In this document: positions 18,463-26,392 of the stretch, one piece after another
Layout: every line of letters begins with the position of its first letter
Position numbering within the stretch: the first letter of the stretch is position 1
Assembly: GCA_031400505.1 (NCBI GenBank)
Contig: JANNPZ010000087.1
Location: 1-64,000 of the forward strand
DNA length: 64,000 bases
Origin: JAIYDJ01 sp031400505
Lineage (GTDB): Bacteria > Pseudomonadota > Alphaproteobacteria > Rhodobacterales > Rhodobacteraceae
Reading direction: 5' to 3'
Position numbers and translations under genes: made by a program
The notes under the pieces: generated by a model
What the model saw: the letters and a program-made list of their open reading frames with translations, nothing else
The model's database searches: none
What the model was told of the DNA's origin: nothing

Positions 18463-18878
18463 TTGCCGCGCTCGCGGTGCACCGATTGCAGGGCACCTTC
18501 CAGATCGCAGCGCAGATCGGCGAAATCACGCTCTACAGTTGCCCCGGGTTTGGCCACCAGCACATAGTCCCAGCCAGGGCGCACCAAAGCTGGCATCACC
18601 TCGCGCACCAAAGCCCGCAACCGCCGCTTGGCGCGGTTGCGTAACACCGCATTGCCGATCTTTTTGGATGCCGTAAAGCCGATCCGCACCATCGCGGTGT
18701 CATCGCCGCGCGCCCGCGCCTGCAGCATGAAACCGCCCGTAGCCTGACGCCGCGCGCTGGCGGCACGCAGGAAATCCGGACGGTTGCGCAATGTTTCCAG
18801 AACAAGTGGGCCCTGAACCACGCGGTCCCCCGCGCCGTTGGCTGCAATGCCATGGTCGGGGTCGGGCGACGGTGTCAT
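18459..18878 (-). CDS. rnpA: Ribonuclease P protein component
   Basis: RnpA is the protein subunit of RNase P, which matures tRNA 5' ends. The 139-residue protein has the RNR motif region IGNAVLRNRAKRRLRALVRE, preceded by RIGFTASKKIG. The N-terminal extension (MTPSPDPDHGIAANG) is not conserved in the family, so the exact start at 18878 is moderately certain; AGGACAG lies upstream. It is downstream of rpmH and coupled to yidD. Confidence 0.92.
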   Translation of the reverse strand: MTPSPDPDHGIAANGAGDRVVQGPLVLETLRNRPDFLRAASARRQATGGFMLQARARGDDTAMVRIGFTASKKIGNAVLRNRAKRRLRALVREVMPALVRPGWDYVLVAKPGATVERDFADLRCDLEGALQSVHRERGK

Positions 18879-18916
18879 GGCGTCTGTCCTTTTCTGAGCC
18901 CCGCAAGGCCCGGGGA

Positions 18917-19051
18917 TCAGGCCGAAAGCTTTTTGCGGCCCTTGGCGCGACGGGCGGCAAGAACCAGACGGCCGCCTTTCGTGGCCATGCGGGCGCGGAA
19001 CCCGTGGCGACGCGCACGGACAAGGTTGGACGGTTGAAACGTGCGTTTCAT
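18917..19051 (-). CDS. rpmH: 50S ribosomal protein L34
   Basis: A 44-residue protein beginning MKRTFQPSNLVRARRHGFRA and ending GRKKLSA, the unmistakable sequence of L34. It lies 38 bases upstream of rnpA on the same strand, in the classic rpmH-rnpA-yidD order. The 264 bases upstream, to the divergent TVP38 gene, must hold its promoter; no clear box was identified. Confidence 0.97.
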   Translation of the reverse strand: MKRTFQPSNLVRARRHGFRARMATKGGRLVLAARRAKGRKKLSA

Positions 19052-19315
19052 GGTGAACACTCCAGCAAACCAACAGCAGGGCGACCACCGGACTCGGAGG
19101 GCCTCAGACTTGAAGCATGCTCGTTACAGCCGCATTTCACCCAAGTCAATTCCGCGGCAAGGGCTTGTGCAACAAATCTGTCACTTTGCCGACCGGGATG
19201 TAACAAGGCAGGTCGTTTGGCTCCACTCCTGCCCGCTCCTGATCAAGGCCTCGTGAAGCCCCTTTCGCGAGCGCATCGTTCCGCCCCATGATCGGGTCAG
19301 CACAAGGAGATCGCA

Positions 19316-20038
19316 ATGCCAGCCACAGTCCTGCCCAAATCTGCCTTGCTGCGCCGTTTGCCGATGGTCCTTCTGATTGCTGTGGCAGCAGGCGGGGCGT
19401 TCTGGCTGCGCGACAAGATAAGCTTTGCGATGCTGGCCGAACACAAGGACATGCTGGTGGCCTATCGCGACGCGCACTATTTCGGGACGCTCGTGGCCTT
19501 TGTGGTGGGTTATGCCGTGCTGGTCGCGTGTTCACTACCCGGGGCGACGCTTGCCACGCTTACGGGCGGGTTCCTGTTTGGACTGTTTCCGGGCGTGTTT
19601 TACAATGTGCTTGGGGCCACGGCGGGCGCGGTGGCGGTGTTTGTGGCGGTCAGGGCCGGGGCCGGGCGGGAAACCGCGGAACGGATCGCAACCGGTGGCG
19701 GGCCTGCGGCGCGGTTGCAGGCAGCCTTGCAACAGAATGAATGGTCGGTTCTGTTCCTGATGCGGTTGGTCCCTGCAGTGCCGTTCTTTCTGGCGAACCT
19801 CATTCCGGCCTTTGTCGGCGTGCGGCTGGATCGGTTTGCGATCACGACATTTCTGGGGATCATCCCGGGCGCGCTGGTGTTTACCTCTGTCGGTTCGGGT
19901 CTGGGCGAAGTCTTTGCCCAAGGCAACACGCCGGATCTGAGCGTCTTCTTTTCTCCGGTTGTGATGGGTCCGATTCTGGGGCTTGCGGCCCTGTCGGCGC
20001 TGCCGATCATTCTGAAACTTCTGGGCAAGAAAGCATGA
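19316..20038 (+). CDS. TVP38/TMEM64 (VTT-domain) family membrane protein
   Basis: A 240-residue integral membrane protein with about five to six hydrophobic segments. The VTT/SNARE-associated motif region includes LPGATLATLTGGFLFGLFPG and LRLVPAVPFFLANLIPAFVG. DedA/VTT proteins are implicated in lipid scrambling and membrane homeostasis; the specific role of this branch is unknown. The gene is followed one base later by a flavoprotein disulfide reductase, a pairing seen in other bacteria, so a shared redox or membrane process is likely. Confidence 0.87.
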   Translation: MPATVLPKSALLRRLPMVLLIAVAAGGAFWLRDKISFAMLAEHKDMLVAYRDAHYFGTLVAFVVGYAVLVACSLPGATLATLTGGFLFGLFPGVFYNVLGATAGAVAVFVAVRAGAGRETAERIATGGGPAARLQAALQQNEWSVLFLMRLVPAVPFFLANLIPAFVGVRLDRFAITTFLGIIPGALVFTSVGSGLGEVFAQGNTPDLSVFFSPVVMGPILGLAALSALPIILKLLGKKA

Positions 20039-20039
20039 C

Positions 20040-21458
20040 ATGGAAAAGATATCCACCGATCTTTGCATTATTGGGGCGGGATCCGGCGGGTTGTCGGTGG
20101 CGGCAGGGGCTGCACAAATGGGTGCCCGCGTCGTTCTGATCGAGGGCGGCGCAATGGGGGGAGATTGCCTGAATTCAGGCTGTGTGCCATCCAAGGCCCT
20201 GCTGGGAGCCGCGAAGATGGCGCAGGCGATGCGCGACGGGGCCGCGTTCGGCATCACCCCGGTCGATCCGCAGATCGACTTTGCCGCCGTCAAGGACCAT
20301 GTCGCGCGAACCATCGCCACGATCGCGCCCCTCGACAGCCAAGAGCGGTTCGAGGGGTTGGGCGTTCGGGTGATCCGGGCCTGGGGTGCCTTCACTTCGG
20401 CCAATACCGTTGAGGCGGGTGGCGTCCAGATCACGGCGCGACGGTTCGTGATCGCGACCGGCTCGGTTCCCTTTGTGCCAGACCTTGACGGATTGGACAG
20501 CGTGCCCTTTCTGACCAATGAGACGATTTTTGCTTTGCGAGAGCGACCCGCGCATCTGATCATCATCGGCGGGGGACCGATTGGCATGGAGATGGCGCAG
20601 GCGCATCGGCGTCTGGGCTGTGACGTCACGGTCATCGAGGCGGCGCAGGTGCTGGGTCGCGATGACCCGGAAGCTGCGAAAATCGTGCTTGACCGCTTGC
20701 GGGGGGAGGGCATTGCGGTGCTGGAACAGGCGTCGGTCCGTGCGGTCTCTGGCCAGGCGGGGGCGATCCGCGTGATGTTGACCGACGACCGCGTGATCGA
20801 CGGCTCGCATCTGCTGCTGGCCGTCGGGCGAAAAGTGGCGCTTGACGGGTTGAACCTGCCGGCTGCGGGAATAGCCTTTACGGCCAGGGGGGTGACGGTT
20901 GATGCCCGCCTGCGCAGCACGAACCGTCGGGTCTTTGTGGTGGGCGATGCGGCTGGCAGCCTGCAATTCACCCATGTTGCAGGGTATCACGCGGGTATCG
21001 TCGTGCGTCAGGCGGTGCTGGGTCTGCCTGCGAAAGCGCGCACCGTCCACATCCCTTGGGTCACATATACCGACCCGGAACTGGCGCAGATCGGGCTGAC
21101 CGAAGCCATGGCACGAAAGGCGCACGGCGGGTCATTGACCGTGGCGCGCGCCGATCTGCACCACAACGACCGGGCGCAGGCCGAGGGAAAGACGCAAGGC
21201 TTCATCAAGGTGATGATCGTCAGGGGCCGGGCGGTCGGGGTGACGCTGGTCGGGCCACAGGCGGGCGAGTTGATTGCACTTTGGGCGCTGGTGCTGTCGA
21301 AGGGACTGAAAATGTCGGCGGTTGCAGGGATGGTCGCCCCCTATCCGACACTTGGCGAGATATCCAAACGCGCAGCATCGGCCTATTTTTCGCCGAAACT
21401 GTTTGATAACCCTGTGCTGAAGCGGGTGGTGCGACTGGTGCAGCGCCATTTGCCGTAA
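20040..21458 (+). CDS. FAD-dependent pyridine nucleotide-disulfide oxidoreductase (Lpd/MerA-like)
   Basis: A 472-residue enzyme of the dihydrolipoamide dehydrogenase/mercuric reductase class. FAD binding is shown by CIIGAGSGGLSVA, the redox-active disulfide by GGDCLNSGCVPSK, NAD(P)H binding by IIIGGGPIGMEMA, and the second FAD motif by VFVVGDAAG. The C-terminal interface has YPTLGE where true dihydrolipoamide dehydrogenases have a HPT..E motif. The usual His of the His-Glu acid-base pair is thus a Tyr, so lipoamide is an unlikely substrate. It is probably co-transcribed with the VTT membrane protein. Confidence 0.88.
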   Translation: MEKISTDLCIIGAGSGGLSVAAGAAQMGARVVLIEGGAMGGDCLNSGCVPSKALLGAAKMAQAMRDGAAFGITPVDPQIDFAAVKDHVARTIATIAPLDSQERFEGLGVRVIRAWGAFTSANTVEAGGVQITARRFVIATGSVPFVPDLDGLDSVPFLTNETIFALRERPAHLIIIGGGPIGMEMAQAHRRLGCDVTVIEAAQVLGRDDPEAAKIVLDRLRGEGIAVLEQASVRAVSGQAGAIRVMLTDDRVIDGSHLLLAVGRKVALDGLNLPAAGIAFTARGVTVDARLRSTNRRVFVVGDAAGSLQFTHVAGYHAGIVVRQAVLGLPAKARTVHIPWVTYTDPELAQIGLTEAMARKAHGGSLTVARADLHHNDRAQAEGKTQGFIKVMIVRGRAVGVTLVGPQAGELIALWALVLSKGLKMSAVAGMVAPYPTLGEISKRAASAYFSPKLFDNPVLKRVVRLVQRHLP

Positions 21459-21535
21459 GGGGGTGTTCCGGGGACGGACCGGGGGGGTTCACACCCCCCG
21501 GACCCCCTGTGGGATATTTGGGCCAAGATGAAAGG
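21459..21535. repeat. Rhodobacteraceae-type GC-rich intergenic repeat element
   Basis: The spacer is a palindromic element: CCGGGGGG at 21479-21486 pairs with CCCCCCGG at 21494-21501, followed by GACCCCCTGTGGGATATTTG and a GCCAAGATGAAAG tail. I recall near-identical elements between many genes of this family (memory, not checked here). It may terminate the upstream transcript. Its tail contains the proposed start codon of the next gene. Confidence 0.6.
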
Positions 21536-22958
21536 GGGCGCGGCGTTGCAAAGGCTTGGGCGGTTCTTGAACACGCTGTCGGGTCGGTTCCTCATGCTGA
21601 CTGTGGCCTTCGTGATGCTGGCAGAGGTGATGATCTTTGTCCCCTCGATCGCGCGGTTCCGGGCGGATTGGTTGATGTTGCGTCTGGAGAAGGCGCAGAT
21701 CGCCAGTCTTTCGCAATTGGCGGCGCAAGACATGCTGACGCCGGAACTTGAGGCGGAACTGCTGGCAAATGCCGGGGTGTACAATGTCGTGCTGCTGCGC
21801 AACGAGGTGCGGCAGCTTGTGTTGTCATCGCCGATCCCCGAGCCGATTTCCGCGACCTATGATTTGCGCGAGTCCAATCCGCTGCAATTGATCGGTGATG
21901 CGCTGTCAGCCCTGGTTGAGCCGCGCGACCGGATGATTCGGGTGATCGGCGAGCCGGTTCAGGAGGCCGGTACGCTGATCGAGATCACCTTGCGCGACAG
22001 GCCATTGCAAAAGGCGATGGTCGAGTATGGGCTGCGCATTCTGATCCTGTCGGCGCTGATTTCGGTTGTGACGGCGTTCTCGCTGTTTCTGGCGGTGCGC
22101 CGCTTGCTGGTGATGCCGATCAGCCGGGTGGTGCGGCACATGCAAGCCTATGCCGAGGCCCCTGAGGACGCCCGCAGGGTGATCGCGCCGACGGCCAAGG
22201 TCGAGGAGTTGCGGTTGGCGGAAGAAGCATTGCAATCCCTGCAAACGCAGATGATCAGTGCGTTGCGGCAAAAAGAACGGCTGGCACAATTGGGTGCAGC
22301 CGTCGCCAAGATCAGCCACGACCTGCGCAACATCCTGACCACGGCGCAGTTGTTTGCCGACCGGATCGAAGGATCCGTCGATCCGGTTGTGGCACGGGCG
22401 GCGCCCAAGCTTGTAGGCTCGATCGCGCGCGCTGTCAGTTTGTGCGAATCAACGCTGACCTTTGGCAAGGCAGAAGAACCGCCGCCCCGGCTGAACCGGC
22501 TGTTGCTGCGACCTTTGGTCGAAGAGGTGATGGCCGGTGAAAGTCTGGGCGCTGAAACCGCGATTGCCGTGTTGATCGATGTGCCGCCCAGCCTTGCGAT
22601 CCGGGCGGATGGCGAACAATTGTACCGGGTTCTGGGCAATCTGGTGCGCAACGCGCGCCAGGCGATCGAGGCGCAGGGTAGTGCAGGCACGATCGAAGTG
22701 TCCGGCGGCGAGACGGACAGCGCGTGGTGGATCCGGGTCGGCGATACCGGCCCCGGTTTGCCTCCGCGTGCTCGCGAGCATTTGTTTGCGGCCTTTCAGG
22801 GCGGCGCGCGCAAGGGTGGTTCGGGGTTGGGTCTGGCTATCGCCTCTGAACTGGTGCGTGGCCATGGTGGGCGTCTGAACCTTGTTCGCAGCGACGCCTC
22901 GGGGACCGAGTTCATGGTTCATTTGCCCAAACAGGCCGAACCGTCTGAACCTGCCTGA
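21528..22958 (+). CDS. HAMP-domain sensor histidine kinase
   Basis: A 476-residue two-component sensor. A first membrane helix lies near residues 18-37 (FLMLTVAFVMLAEVMIF), followed by a periplasmic domain of about 135 residues. A second helix (ILILSALISVVTAFSLFL) leads into a HAMP linker, and the phospho-acceptor His is in AKISHDLRNILTT. The HATPase core has NLVRNARQAIEA, VGDTGPGLP and GSGLGLAI. No response regulator is adjacent, so it is an orphan kinase here. The start at 21528 lies inside a repetitive intergenic element, so the true start may be a little downstream. Confidence 0.88.
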   Translation: MKGGAALQRLGRFLNTLSGRFLMLTVAFVMLAEVMIFVPSIARFRADWLMLRLEKAQIASLSQLAAQDMLTPELEAELLANAGVYNVVLLRNEVRQLVLSSPIPEPISATYDLRESNPLQLIGDALSALVEPRDRMIRVIGEPVQEAGTLIEITLRDRPLQKAMVEYGLRILILSALISVVTAFSLFLAVRRLLVMPISRVVRHMQAYAEAPEDARRVIAPTAKVEELRLAEEALQSLQTQMISALRQKERLAQLGAAVAKISHDLRNILTTAQLFADRIEGSVDPVVARAAPKLVGSIARAVSLCESTLTFGKAEEPPPRLNRLLLRPLVEEVMAGESLGAETAIAVLIDVPPSLAIRADGEQLYRVLGNLVRNARQAIEAQGSAGTIEVSGGETDSAWWIRVGDTGPGLPPRAREHLFAAFQGGARKGGSGLGLAIASELVRGHGGRLNLVRSDASGTEFMVHLPKQAEPSEPA

Positions 22959-23012
22959 TGCGCTTTTCGCGCTTGCAATGCCGGACGCGGAGGGCTATCC
23001 CCGCCCCCGAGT

Positions 23013-23089
23013 GGATCCATAGCTCAGCTGGATAGAGCATCAGACTACGAATCTGAGGGTCGGGCGTTCGAATCGCTCTGGGTCCACCA
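23013..23089 (+). tRNA. tRNA-Arg (anticodon ACG)
   Basis: A complete cloverleaf. The acceptor GGATCCA pairs with TGGGTCC before A and CCA. The D-arm is AGCTCAGCTGGATAGAGC, the anticodon stem TCAGA/TCTGA encloses CTACGAA with ACG at 23047-23049, and the T-arm is CGGGCGTTCGAATCGCTCTG. CCA is encoded. It is the integration target of the island that follows: its 3' 54-base stretch recurs at 53160-53213. Confidence 0.97.
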
Positions 23090-23090
23090 A
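23037..23090. repeat. attL: 54-bp direct repeat in the tRNA-Arg 3' end
   Basis: The sequence from the anticodon stem to just past CCA (GCATCAGACTACG to GGTCCACCAA) is identical to 53160-53213. Perfect repeats of tRNA 3' ends that bracket an integrase-bearing segment are the signature of site-specific island integration. Confidence 0.95.
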
Positions 23091-23135
23091 TTTTCCCAAC
23101 AAGATCAGTTCGATTTGCTGCATGGCCGACAGGGA

Positions 23136-24242
23136 TCACTCTCTGGTTTGCAATTGGTTTGCAAAAGCTGTTCCGGAGGCGTTCTCGAACGCGGTCATCG
23201 CTGCTTTTGACAGCGCAGGAGTCATGGACAAGTAACGCTCAAGAATTCGGGTTGCTGACTGCATTGTGTGCCCTGTGATCGAGACGATCTGGGGAACGGT
23301 TGCCCCTGCTTCAGCGAGGAGTGTGATGGCGGTGCCGCGAATGTCGTTGAAATGCAGATGCGATCGTTTCTCTGATGCTGTGAGCTCCGCGAAGGGTTTC
23401 GGATAGAAGCCAGCAGCTTCCATATGTGCGCGCCATGCCTTGTCCAGCGCCTTGTCGTTTGCGGCCGTGAACCAAGGGCGACCGTCAGCCCTCGAGAGGA
23501 TGAATGGACAGGCTTTGGGGGCCGATGCAAGCATCTTGAGCAGGGCTGTCGTGCAGTGGATCTGGACGAGGGCCCCTCTCTTTGACTGAGCAAGCTGAAG
23601 CCGCTCGCCGTCAAAATCCGACCAGCGCAGATGGATGAGGTCGCCGTATCGTTGGCCGGTGTGCAGTGCGAGGATCATGACCCGCTGCAACTCGGTCGGC
23701 GCGTCCTTCATGAAGCGCGCGACGTCGCGATCTGTCCATATGATGTCAGCCCGATTCGACTTGTGCAGTCGAGAAAATTTCGAAACCGGATTTTGACTGA
23801 CCTTGCCCTTGTCATGCGCGTAAGAGAGCACTGCCGAAATCACAGACATTCGATTGTCGGCTTCCCTCGGCGTCGCTGCAGCAATGCGCTCTTGGTAGCT
23901 GATGAATGTGCCTCGAACCATCGGGCTCTCAAGTGCCTTGACAGGCAAGCTTCCAAATTCACCTTCGATATGGGTCAGCATCCGCCGATATTCGGCTTTG
24001 GTGCGCAGTGCGAGATTATTGAACTTCGGGCTAAGCAGATACTCCCGAATAAACAGATCGAAAGTTTCTGATGGTCTGGAAGCCAGCTTGCTCGCATCAA
24101 GATAGGCACCCAGAAACTCAGGACTTCCGTATTCACCAGGTAGCCGATTTCCTGATGACCTGTGATACCAATACGTTCTGATCGACCCATCGCTCAGCCG
24201 CTTTTGGGTTGAGAAAACTCCACGGAGCGTCTTAGACTTCAT
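23136..24242 (-). CDS. int: Tyrosine recombinase/phage integrase
   Basis: A 368-residue site-specific recombinase expected to cut and rejoin DNA at the tRNA-Arg att site. The N-terminal part holds arm-type and SAM-like core-binding regions (YRRMLTHIEGEFG). The catalytic domain has Arg in ALHTGQRYGDL, HFNDIRGTA with His and Arg, TGHTMQSA with the third His, and the nucleophile in ERYLSM. The start at 24242 follows GAGGA at good spacing; the frame open to 24308 would overlap the upstream small gene. It is read away from its small partner and toward the tRNA. Confidence 0.95.
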   Translation of the reverse strand: MKSKTLRGVFSTQKRLSDGSIRTYWYHRSSGNRLPGEYGSPEFLGAYLDASKLASRPSETFDLFIREYLLSPKFNNLALRTKAEYRRMLTHIEGEFGSLPVKALESPMVRGTFISYQERIAAATPREADNRMSVISAVLSYAHDKGKVSQNPVSKFSRLHKSNRADIIWTDRDVARFMKDAPTELQRVMILALHTGQRYGDLIHLRWSDFDGERLQLAQSKRGALVQIHCTTALLKMLASAPKACPFILSRADGRPWFTAANDKALDKAWRAHMEAAGFYPKPFAELTASEKRSHLHFNDIRGTAITLLAEAGATVPQIVSITGHTMQSATRILERYLSMTPALSKAAMTAFENASGTAFANQLQTRE

Positions 24243-24262
24243 CGGATTTCCTCGCTTGATCA

Positions 24263-24487
24263 TTATTGACTTCTTGCGAGGCGAGTTGATGGGCGTGTTT
24301 CCTGCCATTTCAGCAATGCATCATCTGCGGATAGCGGAGGAGAATTCGGCAACTCTGGTAAATGCACTAAAGTGACTGTTCCGTCAGGTTCGATTTTTGT
24401 GCAGATAATGGTCAGCCCGCCTGCCTTAAGCGCCTTGATGGCGCGTGTTAGATCCACCGAGTTAAGAGTTGATTTTGGGCGCGCCAT
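24263..24487 (-). CDS. Small xis-like protein paired with the integrase
   Basis: A 74-residue protein (MARPKSTLNSVDLTRAIKAL, then IICTKIEPDGTVTLV). Short proteins of this pattern commonly sit directly upstream of integrases in alphaproteobacterial islands (from memory). An excisionase or directionality role is plausible but unproven; no clear helix-turn-helix is visible. It ends 20 bases before the integrase start, so the two form an operon. Confidence 0.7.
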   Translation of the reverse strand: MARPKSTLNSVDLTRAIKALKAGGLTIICTKIEPDGTVTLVHLPELPNSPPLSADDALLKWQETRPSTRLARSQ

Positions 24488-24507
24488 GAGGGGTCCTTTT
24501 CGATCGC

Positions 24508-24540
24508 TGTCTCACTTATAGCAGTGGTCAGATGGGACCT
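24508..24540 (-). promoter_or_regulatory. Shared promoter-like element, copy near int
   Basis: CTTATAGC followed by CAGATGGGACC on the plus strand resembles the elements at 50341-50386 and 53001-53046. On the minus strand it reads ATCTG and then GCTATAAG, a plausible -10 region placed just upstream of the xis-like gene. The match is partial, roughly 22 of 27 positions in the core. Confidence 0.4.
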
Positions 24541-24732
24541 TCATAATACATGTGCTTTCCCGGCAACACTTCAGCCTGTAAGCGTTTTGGTGCAATCGTT
24601 ATGTTTTGGATATTGAAAGGTTCGGCTGGGAATGGTTCCGGAAAAAACCGAAATGTCTTTTGCATTTCTGCTGTTTCACATTTCGCTTATTCTTCAGCGT
24701 TGCGTTTGGCGAGTTGACAAAAAGAACTGATA

Positions 24733-24960
24733 TGTTCCGTGATATCACTGGTGCCCGGGTCACCGAGGTTACCCAACTTCACAACGAGGACGTTCGCGGG
24801 GAAAACGGGCGCCGGAAACGTCGGATCACCCCTGAGGCCGGTTCTGTCAAGACGGGTCAGTATCGCGACGTTCCGCTGCATCACCAAGTTGTCGCACTCG
24901 GGTCTATCGACTTCGTTGATAAGTCGGGCCGTGGCCCGCTTTTTCATGGCGGCAGGTCGC
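24733..24960 (+). pseudogene. Fragment of a second tyrosine integrase
   Basis: The plus-strand frame reads ITGARVTEVTQLHNEDV, RITPEAGSVKTGQYRDVP and GRGPLFHGG. These are the diagnostic segments around the first catalytic Arg of a different integrase subfamily. Both the N-terminal half and the catalytic H-x-x-R/H/Y part are missing. The flanking 24961-25175 has no recognisable gene. It suggests an earlier integration event at or near this site. Confidence 0.75.
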
Positions 24961-25175
24961 CTGAGTGCGATTTTTGGGTGACGTCAGCACCGGCCCGGAG
25001 CGCGTCGCTGAGGGGATGATGTCCTGGGCCCTGCTCCAAGCCCAGATCACGCTGACCGCGATCCAAAGCGGCTATCCTCGAGTCTCTGCGTCGCTAAGAC
25101 GGTAGGTGACCTCGAACGCTCATCCGATCAGCGCATCTGCACCAGACTTTCAGCGGTGCCGAAATGCTGTCACGC

Positions 25176-26270
25176 TTACGCGCCGCCTGACACCGTCATC
25201 AGCAACCGCACCAGTGGCAGGTTGATGTAGTAGTTGTTCTTTCCGGCACGGTGCTTCTCGACAAAGCCGCTGTCGGCCAGTGTGTCGAGATACCGAGCTG
25301 CGGTCTGTCGCGTGACGCCGAGGTCATCTTGGAGATACTCGATCCTGGTGTAAGGATGTCGAAACAGGTTGTTCAGCAGTTCCTGGCTGTAGATCTTCGA
25401 CAGTTCAGACCGCATCCTGTGCTTGGCTGTGCGCATCTGATCGCCGATGCCTTTGACGAGGTGAAGCGTTGTAGCGGCCGTCTCCTCAACGCTCTTCAGC
25501 ATGTAGATGACCCAAGCCTCCCATGCGCCGTCGTCGCGCACCGCCTGCAGCAGCCGATAGTATTCGCCCTTGTTCCGCGTGATGTGGCGCGAGAGATACA
25601 GAATCGGGATGTCTAGCAGACCGGTGCGAGTCAGATAAAGGACGTTCAGGATACGGCCGATGCGCCCGTTTCCATCGGGGAACGGGTGGATGCTTTCGAA
25701 CTGATGGTGGATCAACGCCATCTTGATGAGCGGGTCGAGGTCTGAAAACTCGTCGTCGTTCACGAACCTTTCCAGCGCGGTCATGTGCGCGACGATCTCG
25801 TTGGCGTCTTGCGGTGGAACGAAAACGACTTCACCGTTGCGCTCGTTCTTCAGGGCTGTGCCGGGCGTGACGCGGAAGCCGTCATCCCGATCTTTCAGCG
25901 GCCGGAACATCTCGATCAGCATGGAGTTCGGGATCAGACCGCCGGTCTCGACCAACTTGCGGTGACCGAGAAGCAGCGCGCTGCGGTATCGCGCGACTTC
26001 CTTGGCGGCCGGCGACTTCGGGTCATCCGGGAAGACGTCCGCCTGAAACAGCTCGTCCTGGGTCGTGACAATGTTCTCGATCTCGGACGACGCCTTCGCC
26101 TCCTGGAGAGCTAGCGTGTCGATCAGGATACCCTGGTTGGGTATATTTCTTGCCTGCCCTTTGAGGTCTGCCAGCGCTCGCGATGCACGTGTCAACGCTC
26201 TTAGCACCGGCACAGTTTCCAGGTTCACCAGCGGCGGGAGTGGGGGAATTTTATAGGTCGGCGTTAACAT
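25176..26270 (-). CDS. Fic-domain protein (AMPylase-type), self-inhibited class II
   Basis: A 364-residue Fic protein. The catalytic motif HPFPDGNGRIGR is complete, so AMP transfer to a target protein is expected. An N-terminal S-x-x-x-E-N inhibitory helix motif (KASSEIENIV, about residue 61) marks a class II self-regulated Fic. The C-terminus (LQDDLGVTRQTAARYLDTL) looks like a winged-helix DNA-binding domain. The start lies beside an inverted repeat that could be its own operator. The target protein is unknown; chromosomal Fic proteins of this form often flank restriction systems. Confidence 0.92.
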   Translation of the reverse strand: MLTPTYKIPPLPPLVNLETVPVLRALTRASRALADLKGQARNIPNQGILIDTLALQEAKASSEIENIVTTQDELFQADVFPDDPKSPAAKEVARYRSALLLGHRKLVETGGLIPNSMLIEMFRPLKDRDDGFRVTPGTALKNERNGEVVFVPPQDANEIVAHMTALERFVNDDEFSDLDPLIKMALIHHQFESIHPFPDGNGRIGRILNVLYLTRTGLLDIPILYLSRHITRNKGEYYRLLQAVRDDGAWEAWVIYMLKSVEETAATTLHLVKGIGDQMRTAKHRMRSELSKIYSQELLNNLFRHPYTRIEYLQDDLGVTRQTAARYLDTLADSGFVEKHRAGKNNYYINLPLVRLLMTVSGGA

Positions 26271-26328
26271 GATCTTCCTGTCGTGTTCGAAGAATCCGGT
26301 TTTCTTAACATGACGTGACGATCATGTT
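26266..26328. promoter_or_regulatory. Operator-like inverted repeats upstream of the Fic gene
   Basis: AACATGA at 26307-26313 and TCATGTT at 26322-26328 form an inverted repeat with an 8-base gap. A third half-site, AACATGATC at 26266-26274, covers the Fic start codon. This fits autoregulation by the winged-helix tail of the Fic protein, or control by another island regulator. Confidence 0.45.
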
Positions 26329-26392
26329 CACAAAACGACTTTTCGGTAACTCGACCATGCCGGTTACATCCGATGTAACGGTCGGTCCACAT

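Noticed and set aside
25020..25175. A short plus-strand frame after the integrase fossil (around STGPERVAEGMMSWALLQ)
   Set aside because: It looks faintly protein-like but is too short and matches no family I can name.
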